64,000 nt of DNA from positions 1 through 64,000 of the forward strand of contig JAFGUB010000014.1 in assembly GCA_016938735.1 (NCBI GenBank), read 5' to 3'. Positions 42,392 to 51,925 of the stretch are shown one piece after another. A program made the position numbers and the translations under genes. Every line of letters begins with the position of its first letter. The stretch's first letter is position 1. Source of the DNA: Campylobacterales bacterium (lineage in GTDB: Bacteria; Campylobacterota; Campylobacteria; Campylobacterales; Sulfurimonadaceae). Below the pieces are notes generated by a model, which did no database searches, was not told the DNA's origin, and saw nothing but the letters and a program-made list of their open reading frames with translations.

Positions 42392-43738
42392 ATGAGCTTT
42401 AAAAAAGCGATCGTATCTAGCGTAGCAGCAGCTGCTCTTGCAACTTCAGCTTTTGCAGGTACTGGTGCAATCCAAGTTGCTGCGGACAAAACAGGTGACT
42501 ACCTTCTTTTCCCAGCATATTATGCTAACTCTGCCGGCTGGAAAACAGATCTTCGTGTTGTCAACACAAACACAACTGCTTCAGTAGTTGCAAAAGTGGT
42601 TATCCGTGACGCTCGCCAGTCTGAGGAAAAAGTGGACTTCGTGATCTATTTGACACCAGGTGACGTATGGTCAGGTCTGATCTATGAATCTGCCGGCACG
42701 ATTCACGTCTCTTCAAGCGACGATTCACTCGTTATCGGTGGTGTACCTGCGAACGAGTCTCCTGTAGATCTCGTGTTCCCAGCTGCATCTAATGGCCAAG
42801 TAATTACTTCTGGTTACGTCGAAGTATTTGGTCTTGTACAAACTGATGATGCTTCTGTAGCTTATACTAAAAAAGACGGTACTTCAGGTACTGAAGACCT
42901 TGGCGACGCTCCAGTTGATAAACGTGCGCTTTATCAGTGGTTTACAACTTCGTTGTATGACTCTTCAGTTGCTGTAACTGAGAAAAGAGAAGTGAGCAAT
43001 AACGATCTTACTGGTCAAGCTGTAGTCTATGCAGACAACACCAGCGGGCAACTTGCAATGACTACTCCTGCTACTGCTATGGAAGGTTTGATGGGTACAG
43101 CTTATCCTAACAATGCTGCTTACATTGCTGCAAACATTATTGGTAAAGACACACTTCTTTCTAACCATGTTATCGCCCTTGCTAGTCAAACAAAATATGC
43201 TGGCGGCAAATGTGATCTGGTCGACGAATACGAATCAGCTATTGCTAAATACGCATCATACGTAGTTCATTACGGTGATACAACTGTTGACGAAAGTGCG
43301 CTTCTTGCCCTTTTCCCAACTAAAAAATACCGCTTGCAAGAGCCAGATGTTGCATGTACTATCGGTGAAATCTTCGAAGCTAAAACGGTAGCAGAATATG
43401 CATGGGCACAAAGTAGTGACTTTATGGTTACTTACGGCCAAACTCCACGTGACATGATGGAAAATACTCCAAGCACACCACCTCCAGGCGAGGTATCTGG
43501 TGGCGATGAAACTACTATCGATCCAGATCAGTGTGACCGCGAGCTTTGCCAAATCACTGTTGTCAACAGTGTTGGTGCAGAAGGTTATGTCACTTACGTA
43601 TTCACCGGCGAAGCTGAAAACAACAGCACTGTTGTTTCACCAATGCCTTATGAAACTCGTGTTATGACTGCTAAAAATGTTGGTGGCGCTAACGTTACTA
43701 ACATGATCAGCCCTGCATTCGTCGGCGGACAGTACTAA
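42392..43738 (+). CDS. abundant exported beta-rich protein, likely surface protein
   Basis: 448 residues. Sec signal (about 1-22, ALATSAFA). The first domain has DYLLFPAYYANSAGWKTDLRVVNTN and YLTPGDVWSG, a pattern I associate with exported proteins of deltaproteobacteria and Campylobacterota without known function. Four cysteines: two mid-protein (GKCDL, DVACT) and a CDRELC pair near the end. A second beta-domain ends VGGQY. Strong promoter, AAGGAG site and codon use (many GCT, GGT, ACT) point to high expression. Candidate T2SS cargo or cell-surface layer part; not proven. Confidence 0.82.
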   Translation: MSFKKAIVSSVAAAALATSAFAGTGAIQVAADKTGDYLLFPAYYANSAGWKTDLRVVNTNTTASVVAKVVIRDARQSEEKVDFVIYLTPGDVWSGLIYESAGTIHVSSSDDSLVIGGVPANESPVDLVFPAASNGQVITSGYVEVFGLVQTDDASVAYTKKDGTSGTEDLGDAPVDKRALYQWFTTSLYDSSVAVTEKREVSNNDLTGQAVVYADNTSGQLAMTTPATAMEGLMGTAYPNNAAYIAANIIGKDTLLSNHVIALASQTKYAGGKCDLVDEYESAIAKYASYVVHYGDTTVDESALLALFPTKKYRLQEPDVACTIGEIFEAKTVAEYAWAQSSDFMVTYGQTPRDMMENTPSTPPPGEVSGGDETTIDPDQCDRELCQITVVNSVGAEGYVTYVFTGEAENNSTVVSPMPYETRVMTAKNVGGANVTNMISPAFVGGQY

Positions 43739-43750
43739 GTTATCTCTATA

Positions 43751-43777
43751 TCAAAGAAGGATTTACTCCTTCTTTGA
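43751..43777 (+). terminator. terminator after the abundant secreted protein
   Basis: Perfect 11-bp stem (TCAAAGAAGGA/TCCTTCTTTGA) with loop TTTAC and a pyrimidine-rich tail. The remaining gap to 43895 is AT-rich and holds a TGCAG/CTGCA hairpin (43845-43859) and two CTATAG copies (43864, 43876); it likely contains the next promoter. Confidence 0.75.
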
Positions 43778-43895
43778 CCTCTTCTTCATTTAATCTACAT
43801 ATTCTTTTACTATTGTTTTTTTAAACTATAGGGATATATTGGTTTGCAGTTAGTCTGCATTTGCTATAGTGTTTTCTATAGATAAAGGATTTACA

Positions 43896-46175
43896 ATGAA
43901 AAAATTAGCTCTTATATTCGCTTTATTGAGCGGATTGTTGCATGCAAGTTTCTATTCTGTTCATCAAGCACCACAAAGCAATGGGGTCCAAGGTGCCGTT
44001 AATCAATTCAACAGCATCGTACAATCTGGTTCATATGGATACTTCACGCACGCTTTTACACTTGATAAGTTTCAGTCAAGCAATGAATATGGATTGTGTG
44101 ATCAAAATGGTTATGAAGAGGTAAAGCTGTATGTTCCCGGTGGTGCGACAAGCGTCAAAATTCTTTTTTCAACAGAACGTAATACTAACTTTAAGATTTA
44201 TTCAAAGTTTGAGCCATCATCAGGTTTTAATACGACTCAAACAACACTTTTTGATAATGTGAATTATCAGCAACCAGCTTCTTATCACTTTATTGCAAAT
44301 AATGCCGGACTGCTCTTATTCCCAGAAACTACATTAAATCGTTTAGTAGGTACAACAGGTGGATGGCTCTACCTAATGGTGATTAATGATACACCTGTAC
44401 GGCCTAGTTCATATATTAACAACAAAGCAATGACGCTAAATATGTCTTATACATTGTTTATCAATAATCATACTAATTATAAAACATGGCTAAATCGTAC
44501 CTATATTCAGTCTAATGGTGACCCAGTAGAGAGTGCTGCGAATTTGTATGTTACATCAAATAGTTGTAGTAGCGGTCCTCGTACATCGACATATGCACTC
44601 AGCACAAGTGGAACATTGTACGACGGTTCAGGATCATACGAACCGGAACCTGAATTAACACCGCAAGAGCAGTGCGAGCAGCAGGGAAAATATTGGATTG
44701 CTTCTAGCAGTACATGTACGACTCAAGAGGTGTACAACTGTATCGTAACTCAAGCAGGCACGTGGAATACAGGAGAAAATCGGTGTGTGACTCCGGCTGA
44801 AGTTGCATGTAATAATGTAAGTACGACTAAATGGTATGTGGCAGGGTCTGAATGTCTGGATAAAACCAAGACGGTCAATGGCCAATTGATGGATGGTTAT
44901 TGGAATATTTCAGAGTTCCGAGCAAACAGCGAAGGGTGGAGTACACAGCTGAGTGTTAGAAATTTGAATACTAATGCGTCAAGTGTTAATACAACAGCTG
45001 TGAAAGTATTGAATATGCAACAATCAGTACAAAGTTTGTTACGAACCAATGCCGTTGCTGGTACACAAACATGGCAAACCAAGCTTTATGAATCTGGCGG
45101 AAAAGTCTACTTTGAAACCATAGGAGATAGTGCCAATCGCAGTGAACTTAATCCCAAAATCAACGTAGGTTCGATCAAAGTAGAATCGTCGCCCGTCGAT
45201 CGCTTAAGTGAGTTGCAAGTTACTGCCGACATTACCTACACTGCACCTAGCTCGAGCTCAAGCTCTAGCCAAAGCAAATCCATCGAACAGATCGAATGTG
45301 AAAATGGTGGCAATGTATGGAGTGCGGAGATTAACCAATGTATGTATACGACGACTTCTTCAAGATCAAGCAGCAGCTATTCAAGTGTGGCGCAAAACGA
45401 TACACAGTTGAGAGCCGAGTGTGAAAGCTTAGGTAATTACTATACATGGAACACAGCGCTACGTCTTTGTATGTATTCACCACCTGCAGTTTCCAGCTCA
45501 TCAAGATCCAGCTCCTCTAGCTCATCCTCGACTTCTGTCTCTAGTGCCGAGCAAGAGTGTCTCAATCGAGGTGAGGGCTATTTGTGGAATAATGAGCTAC
45601 GTTTGTGTCTGCAGGTTGCACAATCTTCATCGAGTGTGAGTTCTACTATAAGTGATGCACAAGTGAGATCTGTGGTTGTTCCAGCCGTTGCTGCGAAAAC
45701 CTACGATATTGCTGGATATTTTATTCACTTCGGTTCAGGATCATACGATTGGGCTTACGTAACTACATCAGGTGGCATCATTGCAAAGTTAACCGGTATT
45801 GATCAAAATGGCTTCTTGACTTGGGAAAAACTAAAATACGGTGATGTTAACCTATTGAGCGGGGCTGAATTTAATGCAAATTTCACGCAAGTCACATTTG
45901 GAGAGCTGCTGAGTGTTCCCGGCACGGATTCATCTACAGCGCAAAAGCTCGCCGCAAAAACGTTTGAAATTACCGGTGTTTTTGTTCACTATGACAGTGG
46001 TGCCTACGACTGGATCTATACATCACTATCTGGTTCAGTCTCTGCTAAGTTGACTGGCTTGGATGAAGCTACAGGTTACTTAACATGGGTATGGCTTGAA
46101 GGTAACGGCATTGATGCTTTTAGCTCGATAGAGCTTCTTCCTGGCAACACTATTCACTTTGGAACAGCCAAGTAA
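43896..46175 (+). CDS. large modular secreted protein with Cys-pair and Ser-linker modules
   Basis: 759 residues. Signal peptide MKKLALIFALLSGLLHA. An N-terminal beta-domain (about 20-250), then six Cys-pair modules of the form C-x(n)-W-x(n)-C near residues 259, 280, 304, 466, 507 and 553. A beta-domain at about 325-440 (NISEFRANSEGWSTQLSVRNLNTN) resembles the protein at 42392. Ser linkers separate later modules, and a duplicated C-terminal domain of about 70 residues (AKTYDIAGYFIHF and AKTFEITGVFVHY) ends it. RBS AAAGG sets the start at 43896. Looks like an adhesin or surface-binding protein; cargo of the T2SS is inferred. Confidence 0.8.
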   Translation: MKKLALIFALLSGLLHASFYSVHQAPQSNGVQGAVNQFNSIVQSGSYGYFTHAFTLDKFQSSNEYGLCDQNGYEEVKLYVPGGATSVKILFSTERNTNFKIYSKFEPSSGFNTTQTTLFDNVNYQQPASYHFIANNAGLLLFPETTLNRLVGTTGGWLYLMVINDTPVRPSSYINNKAMTLNMSYTLFINNHTNYKTWLNRTYIQSNGDPVESAANLYVTSNSCSSGPRTSTYALSTSGTLYDGSGSYEPEPELTPQEQCEQQGKYWIASSSTCTTQEVYNCIVTQAGTWNTGENRCVTPAEVACNNVSTTKWYVAGSECLDKTKTVNGQLMDGYWNISEFRANSEGWSTQLSVRNLNTNASSVNTTAVKVLNMQQSVQSLLRTNAVAGTQTWQTKLYESGGKVYFETIGDSANRSELNPKINVGSIKVESSPVDRLSELQVTADITYTAPSSSSSSSQSKSIEQIECENGGNVWSAEINQCMYTTTSSRSSSSYSSVAQNDTQLRAECESLGNYYTWNTALRLCMYSPPAVSSSSRSSSSSSSSTSVSSAEQECLNRGEGYLWNNELRLCLQVAQSSSSVSSTISDAQVRSVVVPAVAAKTYDIAGYFIHFGSGSYDWAYVTTSGGIIAKLTGIDQNGFLTWEKLKYGDVNLLSGAEFNANFTQVTFGELLSVPGTDSSTAQKLAAKTFEITGVFVHYDSGAYDWIYTSLSGSVSAKLTGLDEATGYLTWVWLEGNGIDAFSSIELLPGNTIHFGTAK

Positions 46176-46183
46176 AATACTTC

Positions 46184-46210
46184 AGCACGGGAAGACCCGT
46201 GCTTTTCTTT
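46184..46210 (+). terminator. Rho-independent terminator ending the secreted-protein cluster
   Basis: Eight-bp stem (AGCACGGG/CCCGTGCT) with AAGA loop followed by TTTCTTT, 8 nt after the stop codon. Confidence 0.85.
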
Positions 46211-46257
46211 CATATACTTAATCAAAATTTTTTTGTAGATTAGTGATTTCATAATCG

Positions 46258-46332
46258 TGGAGGGCCTACCCAGACTCGAACTGGGGATGGGTGATTTGCA
46301 ATCACGTGCCTTACCAACTTGGCGATAGACCC
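46258..46332 (-). tRNA. tRNA-Cys (GCA)
   Basis: 75 nt including encoded CCA. Acceptor stem GGGTCTA/TAGGCCC with one G-T pair, anticodon loop ATTGCAAAT, T-loop GTTCGAG, discriminator T as usual for Cys. Last of four tRNAs on this strand. Confidence 0.95.
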
Positions 46333-46346
46333 GAAGAGAATTGAGG

Positions 46347-46434
46347 TGGCGGACAGACTGAGATTCGAACTCAGGAAGGTATTACCCTCGCCGGTTTTCA
46401 AGACCGGTGCATTCAACCGCTCTGCCATCTGTCC
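46347..46434 (-). tRNA. tRNA-Ser (TGA)
   Basis: 88 nt with CCA. Acceptor GGACAGA/TCTGTCC, discriminator G, anticodon TGA, and the long variable arm of tRNA-Ser. Confidence 0.95.
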
Positions 46435-46470
46435 AATAAAATGTAGAAGTATCCAAAAGCGCCTTAGGCG

Positions 46471-46557
46471 TGGTGCCCGAAGCCGGACTTGAACCGGCAC
46501 AGTGTTGCCACCGAGGGATTTTAAGTCCCTTGCGTCTACCGATTTCGCCATCCGGGC
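46471..46557 (-). tRNA. tRNA-Leu (TAA)
   Basis: 87 nt with CCA. Acceptor GCCCGGA/TTCGGGC, discriminator A, anticodon TAA, and a long variable arm. Confidence 0.95.
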
Positions 46558-46567
46558 CTAAAGCAAA

Positions 46568-46609
46568 ATACCTCAGATGAAACTTTATGAAAAATCTCAC
46601 CTGAGGTAT
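46568..46609 (-). other. inverted repeat between tRNA-Gly and tRNA-Leu
   Basis: ATACCTCAG and CTGAGGTAT form a perfect 9-bp stem around a 24-nt AT-rich loop, with TATTTTGC after it on the minus strand. It could be an RNA processing signal or a partial terminator after tRNA-Gly. Confidence 0.5.
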
Positions 46610-46616
46610 GAAAAAA

Positions 46617-46691
46617 TGGAGCGGGAAACGAGGTTCGAACTCGCGACCCCAACCTTGGCAAGGTTGTGCTCTACCACTGAGCTATTCCCGC
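46617..46691 (-). tRNA. tRNA-Gly (GCC)
   Basis: 75 nt with CCA. Acceptor GCGGGAA/TTCCCGC, discriminator T, anticodon GCC, D-loop AGCTCAGTGGTAGAGC. First of the four tRNAs in transcription order. Confidence 0.96.
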
Positions 46692-46772
46692 GCTCATAAA
46701 CTTTATTGCTTATTGGGCCGAAAGTATATCAAATCGTTTTGCCTTTGTAAAGGGGTTTTGCGAAAAAATCGT

Positions 46773-46778
46773 TATAAT
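46773..46778 (+). promoter_or_regulatory. -10 box of ilvD
   Basis: TATAAT 28 nt before the ATG of ilvD. The palindrome copy at 46788-46797 lies at the predicted transcript start and continues into the AAGGG ribosome-binding site. Confidence 0.5.
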
Positions 46779-46806
46779 TTTGAAAACTTACATGTAAGGG
46801 AAAATG

Positions 46807-48495
46807 ATGCGCAGTGATACCGTAAAAAGAGGATTTGATAAAACCCCCCACCGAAGTTTGCTACGGGCTACAGGATTGAAAGATGAGGATTTTGACAAGC
46901 CATTTATCGGTGTTGCCAACTCTCATATCGATATTATTCCGGGACACTTCTTTTTGCAAGAGTATGGCCGCATCGTCAAAGAGGCGATCCGTGAGGCGGG
47001 TGGCGTGCCTTTTGAGTTTAATACCATCGGCGTCGATGATGGCATCGCAATGGGGCATGACGGGATGCTTTACAGCCTGCCCAGCCGTGAGCTGATCGCC
47101 GATAGCATTGAGACGGTGATGAATGCGCATAAGCTCGATGGACTTATCTGTATTCCCAACTGCGACAAGATTGTTCCGGGGATGCTGATGGGAGCGCTGC
47201 GGGTTAATGTGCCCACGATCTTTATCTCGGGCGGCCCGATGGCGGCAGGGCATAAAAAAGACGGTACGCCGATTGACCTTGCCACGGCTTTTGAAGCGGT
47301 GGGCAAACACAGCGACGGCAAAATGAGCGATGAAGAGCTCTATGAGATTGAGTGTAATGCTTGTCCTTCCGGAGGCTCATGCTCTGGTATGTTCACGGCT
47401 AACTCTATGAATACGCTCTGTGAAGCGATGGGTGTGGCACTACCGGGCAATGGTACGGTTCTGGCACAAACGCCTGAGCGTATCGAAATGCTCAAAGTCG
47501 CCGCCAAGCGCATCGTGGAGATGGTGATGGATGCCAACCCCTCGAAATGGAATATGCGCAACATCCTCAATGACAAAGCCGTGCACAACGCTTTTGTGGT
47601 TGATATGGCCATGGGCGGCTCATCTAACACGGTCTTGCATATGCTCAGCATCGCCAAAGAGGCGGGCGTGGATTTTGACATTACACAGATCAATAAGATC
47701 AGCGAGAATGTGGCGCATATTGCCAAAATCTCCCCTTCGCTCTCTACCGTACACATGGATGACATCAACCGTGCGGGTGGGGTCAATGCGGTTATGAAAG
47801 AGGTGAGTCGTCGCGGCGGAGTCTTACATGTAGAGGCGATGACGGTGACGGGTGAGACCATCGGCGAGCGGATCAAAGATGCCGTGATTAAAGATTCAAA
47901 CATCATCCACACCAATGAAAACGCCTACTCGCCAGTAGGGGGCCTTTCTATTCTTTTTGGTAACCTTGCCGAAGAGGGCGCGGTGGTCAAGACGGCGGGC
48001 ATCGCCCCTTCGATGCGCCGCTTCAAAGGTAAGGCGGTCTGTTTTAACTCTCAGCAAGAGGCGATTGCGGGGATCGTCGGTCACAAGGTTAAGGCGGGCG
48101 ATGTGGTGGTGATCCGCTATGAAGGCCCCAAGGGTGGCCCCGGAATGCAGGAGATGCTTGCGCCTACCTCACTCATTATGGGTATGGGGTTGGGTGAGAG
48201 CGTAGCGCTCATTACCGATGGACGTTTCTCCGGCGCAACGCGCGGTGCCAGCATCGGGCATGTCAGCCCTGAAGCGGCCGAGGGTGGCCTGATCGGGCTC
48301 GTAGAAGATGGCGATGAGATTGAGATCGACGTGGATGCACATCTGTTGCAGCTCAACGTAAGCTATGAGACACTAGAACAGCGCCGCTTGCACTTTGCGC
48401 CGATCAAAAAAGAGATCAGTTCTAAATGGCTTAAGCGTTATAGCCTGTTGGTGAGCAACGCCAGCAACGGCGCGGCGCTCAAAACGGAGCTATAA
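46807..48495 (+). CDS. ilvD: dihydroxy-acid dehydratase IlvD
   Basis: 562 residues. Converts dihydroxy-acids to 2-keto acids in valine, isoleucine and leucine synthesis; a [4Fe-4S] or [2Fe-2S] enzyme. Conserved sites: [27 protein letters not shown] and [10 protein letters not shown] with VSPEAAEGG. Start taken at the second ATG, giving the usual MRSD N-terminus and a 7-nt spacing to AAGGG. Confidence 0.96.
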   Translation: MRSDTVKRGFDKTPHRSLLRATGLKDEDFDKPFIGVANSHIDIIPGHFFLQEYGRIVKEAIREAGGVPFEFNTIGVDDGIAMGHDGMLYSLPSRELIADSIETVMNAHKLDGLICIPNCDKIVPGMLMGALRVNVPTIFISGGPMAAGHKKDGTPIDLATAFEAVGKHSDGKMSDEELYEIECNACPSGGSCSGMFTANSMNTLCEAMGVALPGNGTVLAQTPERIEMLKVAAKRIVEMVMDANPSKWNMRNILNDKAVHNAFVVDMAMGGSSNTVLHMLSIAKEAGVDFDITQINKISENVAHIAKISPSLSTVHMDDINRAGGVNAVMKEVSRRGGVLHVEAMTVTGETIGERIKDAVIKDSNIIHTNENAYSPVGGLSILFGNLAEEGAVVKTAGIAPSMRRFKGKAVCFNSQQEAIAGIVGHKVKAGDVVVIRYEGPKGGPGMQEMLAPTSLIMGMGLGESVALITDGRFSGATRGASIGHVSPEAAEGGLIGLVEDGDEIEIDVDAHLLQLNVSYETLEQRRLHFAPIKKEISSKWLKRYSLLVSNASNGAALKTEL

Positions 48496-48522
48496 TCACG
48501 CATTACGAGTAAGGAGGAGATG

Positions 48523-49059
48523 ATGGCTTTGGTGCTAGTGGATTTGCCCCATTACACTTATGATGATTATGTCGAATGGGAAGGAAAATGGGAGCTGATT
48601 GACGGCATTGCCTATGCGATGGCGCCATCTCCGGGGTTTGAGCATCAGAGCATTTCTCAGTGCCTTGCGGCTGAGCTACACAATGCGCTTAAAGCGTGTC
48701 GGCATTGCAAAGCACTTTTGCCAATTGATTGGCAAATCAGCGACGACACCATCGTTCAGCCCGACAACATGGTGTTCTGTGGCGAGATTCGCGGTAACAA
48801 AAAGCTGCTCACCACCCCATCGATCATCTTTGAGATCCTCTCCCCCTCTACCTCACACAAAGACCGCAGTGTCAAATACCGCCTCTATGAAGCGGCGGGG
48901 GTGGAATATTACGTCATCATCAGCCCCAGCACCAAGGTCAGCGAGATCTACAAGCTGCATGAAGGGCACTATTTGCTGGAGATGGAAAACGAGAAAGAGC
49001 GCTTTGGCTTTGAGCTTCCCGAATGTCACTTTGAGCTCGATTTTGCGACGCTCTTTTAG
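48523..49059 (+). CDS. Uma2/DUF820-family putative endonuclease
   Basis: 178 residues. PD-(D/E)xK-like fold expected: WELIDG near the N-terminus, VQPDNMVFCG with the metal Asp, PSIIFEILSPST and KYRLYEAAGVEYYVI. Biological role of the family is unclear. The second ATG was chosen because the AGGAGG sits too close to the first. Its end overlaps pglF by 4 nt on the other strand. Confidence 0.88.
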   Translation: MALVLVDLPHYTYDDYVEWEGKWELIDGIAYAMAPSPGFEHQSISQCLAAELHNALKACRHCKALLPIDWQISDDTIVQPDNMVFCGEIRGNKKLLTTPSIIFEILSPSTSHKDRSVKYRLYEAAGVEYYVIISPSTKVSEIYKLHEGHYLLEMENEKERFGFELPECHFELDFATLF

Positions 49060-50816
49060 GGGCGGTGGTCAAACTCCGTGACGATAGTGCCCAACTGTTG
49101 TATGGGGTCATTACATGTAAGAAGCGTATCGATTTGCTGTGCAAGCGTATCAAAATCGTAAGCGCTCTTTTTGGCAACAAAAATAGATGAAAACTGCGTC
49201 TGTTTCTCCTGTTCGTCGATCAAAAGCTCTTCGTAGAGCTTCTCCCCGCTTCTAAGCCCGCTAAAGACAATCTTTACCTCATGCTCTTTGCCATAGAGCC
49301 GAATCATCGTTTTGGCCAGATCAACAATCTTGATGCTCTCTCCCATATCGAGGATAAAAAGTTCACCCCCTTTGGCGATGGAGGCGGCTTGCAGTACCAG
49401 TTGGCACGCTTCGGAGATGAGCATAAAGTAGCGCGTCATCTCAGGATGGGTGACCGTCACGGGGCCGCCGGCTTCGATTTGGGCTTTGAACTTAGGGATC
49501 ACGCTGCCGCTAGAGCCCAGAACGTTGCCAAAACGCACGCAGACGATCTCACTCTGTCTTGGGGGGACGTTTTGGGCGTAGAGTTCGGCAACGCGCTTGG
49601 TGGCACCCATGACGTTGGTGGGGCGCACCGCTTTGTCGGTGGAAATGATCACCACTTTGGGGATGCCCGCCTCGATGGCGCAGTCGATGACGTTTTTGGT
49701 GCCGAAGATATTGTTCTCGATGGCAGCCGTGATGTTGGCTTCGCACAGCGGCACATGCTTGTAGGCGGCGGCGTGGATCAGCACGTCAATCGCTTCTGAA
49801 GCCATCAGCGCAGCGAGTTTGCTTCGGTCGGTAATCGAGAGCAGCTTGAGCGCGGCATGGGGGAGCCGTTCGCCGATTTGATAAAGGTTAAACTCGCTGC
49901 TCTCGACCAAGATAAGCTTCGCAGCGCCAAAGGCGGCGCACTGCAGGGCGATTTCACTGCCGATACTGCCGCCTGCGCCCGTGATGAGTACGGTTTTGCC
50001 GCGAATAAAGGACTCGACGACGCTATGGTCAAGGTCTTTGGGGTGGCGCGCGAGCAGCTCTTCGATAGAGAGCTCTTCGAGCTTTTCACGCGCGCCGCCG
50101 AGCAGCTTGTATTTGCGGATATGGGTGATCTCATGACGCGAGAGGGTGTCGTAGAGGGATTTTAGCGCTGTCGTGTCAAGTTCAGCCGTGATGATCGCGG
50201 CGCGGGCTTGGATGCAGAGGGACTCAAGGGCGCCAAAGGGGTAGATTTTGATGCCTGAGAGGTAGCTGTTTTGTGCCTCCGCGCTTTCATTTGGGGCTAA
50301 AACGATGGCGATGGGATGGTAGGGAATCGCACCCTCAAAGGCGGTTTTGATGAGTGCGACGCTTTTGGCGTTCATACCGATGATGAGCGTAGGCGGTGCA
50401 TCGCGGTGATGCTGTGCTCCGAGCAGCCGTTTGCTACCGCGCAGCAGCCCTAAAAGCGCCATAGAGAGGAGCAGATCGATCAGAATGACGCTGCGGGGAA
50501 AGGGATTAAAAGGCGCTTCATAGAGTAAAAAAAGCAGCGTAAAAAGCGCATAGGCGCTCACATGTGCCAAAAGCAGGGCTTTGGCCTCGCTTAGTCCGAA
50601 AAAACGCCAGATGATATGATAGCCCCTAAAGAGGGCAATGAAGCCTGTTTTGAGCAGCGCCAGCAAGCTAAATACCGCCCAAAAGGGCTCTAAAAATTCA
50701 TCAGGAACCGAAAAGTTAAAGCGCAGCGCGTAAGCACCGTAGAGCGAAGCAAGCGAGAGCAGTGCATCGGCAATCACGAAAAAGGCGATCCGCTTTGCGG
50801 CGGTGGGGCGTAGCAT
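49056..50816 (-). CDS. pglF: UDP-GlcNAc 4,6-dehydratase, PglF-like
   Basis: 586 residues. About four TM segments (1-150), a cofactor-binding linker domain, then an SDR domain with TGAGGSIGSEIALQ and STDKAVRPTNVMGATKR, where Met replaces the usual catalytic Tyr as in PglF/CapD/FlaA1. First step to UDP-di-N-acetylbacillosamine. The start 50816 gives a 1-nt overlap with pglE (TGATG). Last gene of the long operon. Confidence 0.92.
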   Translation of the reverse strand: MLRPTAAKRIAFFVIADALLSLASLYGAYALRFNFSVPDEFLEPFWAVFSLLALLKTGFIALFRGYHIIWRFFGLSEAKALLLAHVSAYALFTLLFLLYEAPFNPFPRSVILIDLLLSMALLGLLRGSKRLLGAQHHRDAPPTLIIGMNAKSVALIKTAFEGAIPYHPIAIVLAPNESAEAQNSYLSGIKIYPFGALESLCIQARAAIITAELDTTALKSLYDTLSRHEITHIRKYKLLGGAREKLEELSIEELLARHPKDLDHSVVESFIRGKTVLITGAGGSIGSEIALQCAAFGAAKLILVESSEFNLYQIGERLPHAALKLLSITDRSKLAALMASEAIDVLIHAAAYKHVPLCEANITAAIENNIFGTKNVIDCAIEAGIPKVVIISTDKAVRPTNVMGATKRVAELYAQNVPPRQSEIVCVRFGNVLGSSGSVIPKFKAQIEAGGPVTVTHPEMTRYFMLISEACQLVLQAASIAKGGELFILDMGESIKIVDLAKTMIRLYGKEHEVKIVFSGLRSGEKLYEELLIDEQEKQTQFSSIFVAKKSAYDFDTLAQQIDTLLTCNDPIQQLGTIVTEFDHRP

Positions 50817-51925
50817 CACGAGAGTGCCTCTTTGAGATGCGCGCACACCCGCGCCACATCGTCGCGCTCCATTTGGGTGCCGCTGGGCAGGCAGAGTCCC
50901 TGTGCAAAGAGATCGTCACTCACGCCACGGCTTACATGTAAAGCATCTTTAAACAGCGGTTGGGCGTGCATCGGTTTCCAGAGCGGTCGGCTTTCGATGT
51001 TGTGCGTTTCAAGGTAGCGCATTACATGTAAGGGATCGGTACGCTCAAAGGTGAGGGTGGTGAGCCAGCGGTTATGGCGGCTCTGGGGCAGTTCGGGCAT
51101 AAAGGTGATCTCTTCTGTGTCGCCTAGCTCCTCTTGATACCACTCAAAAATCATCCGACACTTCTCAACGCGCTCTTCGATCACCTCCATCTGTGCCACG
51201 CCGATAGCGGCGAGGATATTGCTCATGCGGTAGTTGTAGCCAAACTCGATATGCTCATAGTGTGGGGCGTTTTCCTTGGCTTGCGTGGAGTAAAAGCGAG
51301 CCTTGTCAATCAGCGCTTTGTTTGCACTCACGAGCATCCCGCCGCCGGAAGTGGAGAGGATCTTGTTGCCGTTGAACGAATAGACGCCCAGATCCCCAAA
51401 GGTGCCGCTGTTGCGAGCGTGATAGAGCGAGCCTAGACTCTCGGCGGCATCTTCGATAAGGGCAATGCCGTGATGCTTACATGTAGCGATGATCGGCTCT
51501 AAATCGGCGCAGCCTCCATAGAGGTGGGTGAGGATCAGGGCTTTGGGTTTTGTGGGCGCTTTGGCAATCGCCTCTTCCAAAAGTGCAGGGTCAAGGTTCC
51601 AGCTTTGCGTGTCTGAGTCGATAAAGAGCGGCACGGCGTTTTGATACATAATGGCTGCAATCGAGCCGATAAAGGTAAAAGAGGAGGCCAGCACCACATC
51701 CCCCGCGCCGATGCCCAGCACCCGAAGAGCCAGATGCAGCGCGGCGGTGGCGTTGATCGTAGCCAGCGCGTGGGGCGCGTGGGTGTAGTCGCAAATTGAC
51801 GCCTCGAAGCGATCTACAAACGGCCCCAGCGGGGCGATGTAGTTGCTCTCAAACGCCTGCGCGATATAGTGCTGCTCACGACCGCTCATGTGCGGCGGGG
51901 AGAGGAAGAGGCGGGGATGGCTCAT
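50816..51925 (-). CDS. pglE: PLP sugar aminotransferase, PglE-like
   Basis: 369 residues. DegT/DnrJ/EryC1 family: substrate loop NYIAPLGPFVDRFE, IEDAAESLGS and the PLP lysine in SFNGNKILSTSGGG. Puts the 4-amino group on the PglF product. Overlaps luxC and pglF by 1 nt each. Carries two palindrome copies 90 bp apart. Confidence 0.92.
   Translation of the reverse strand: MSHPRLFLSPPHMSGREQHYIAQAFESNYIAPLGPFVDRFEASICDYTHAPHALATINATAALHLALRVLGIGAGDVVLASSFTFIGSIAAIMYQNAVPLFIDSDTQSWNLDPALLEEAIAKAPTKPKALILTHLYGGCADLEPIIATCKHHGIALIEDAAESLGSLYHARNSGTFGDLGVYSFNGNKILSTSGGGMLVSANKALIDKARFYSTQAKENAPHYEHIEFGYNYRMSNILAAIGVAQMEVIEERVEKCRMIFEWYQEELGDTEEITFMPELPQSRHNRWLTTLTFERTDPLHVMRYLETHNIESRPLWKPMHAQPLFKDALHVSRGVSDDLFAQGLCLPSGTQMERDDVARVCAHLKEALS

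Noticed and set aside
46249-46600. Protein-coding frames across the tRNA cluster
   Set aside because: They are read-through of four clear cloverleaf tRNA genes with encoded CCA.
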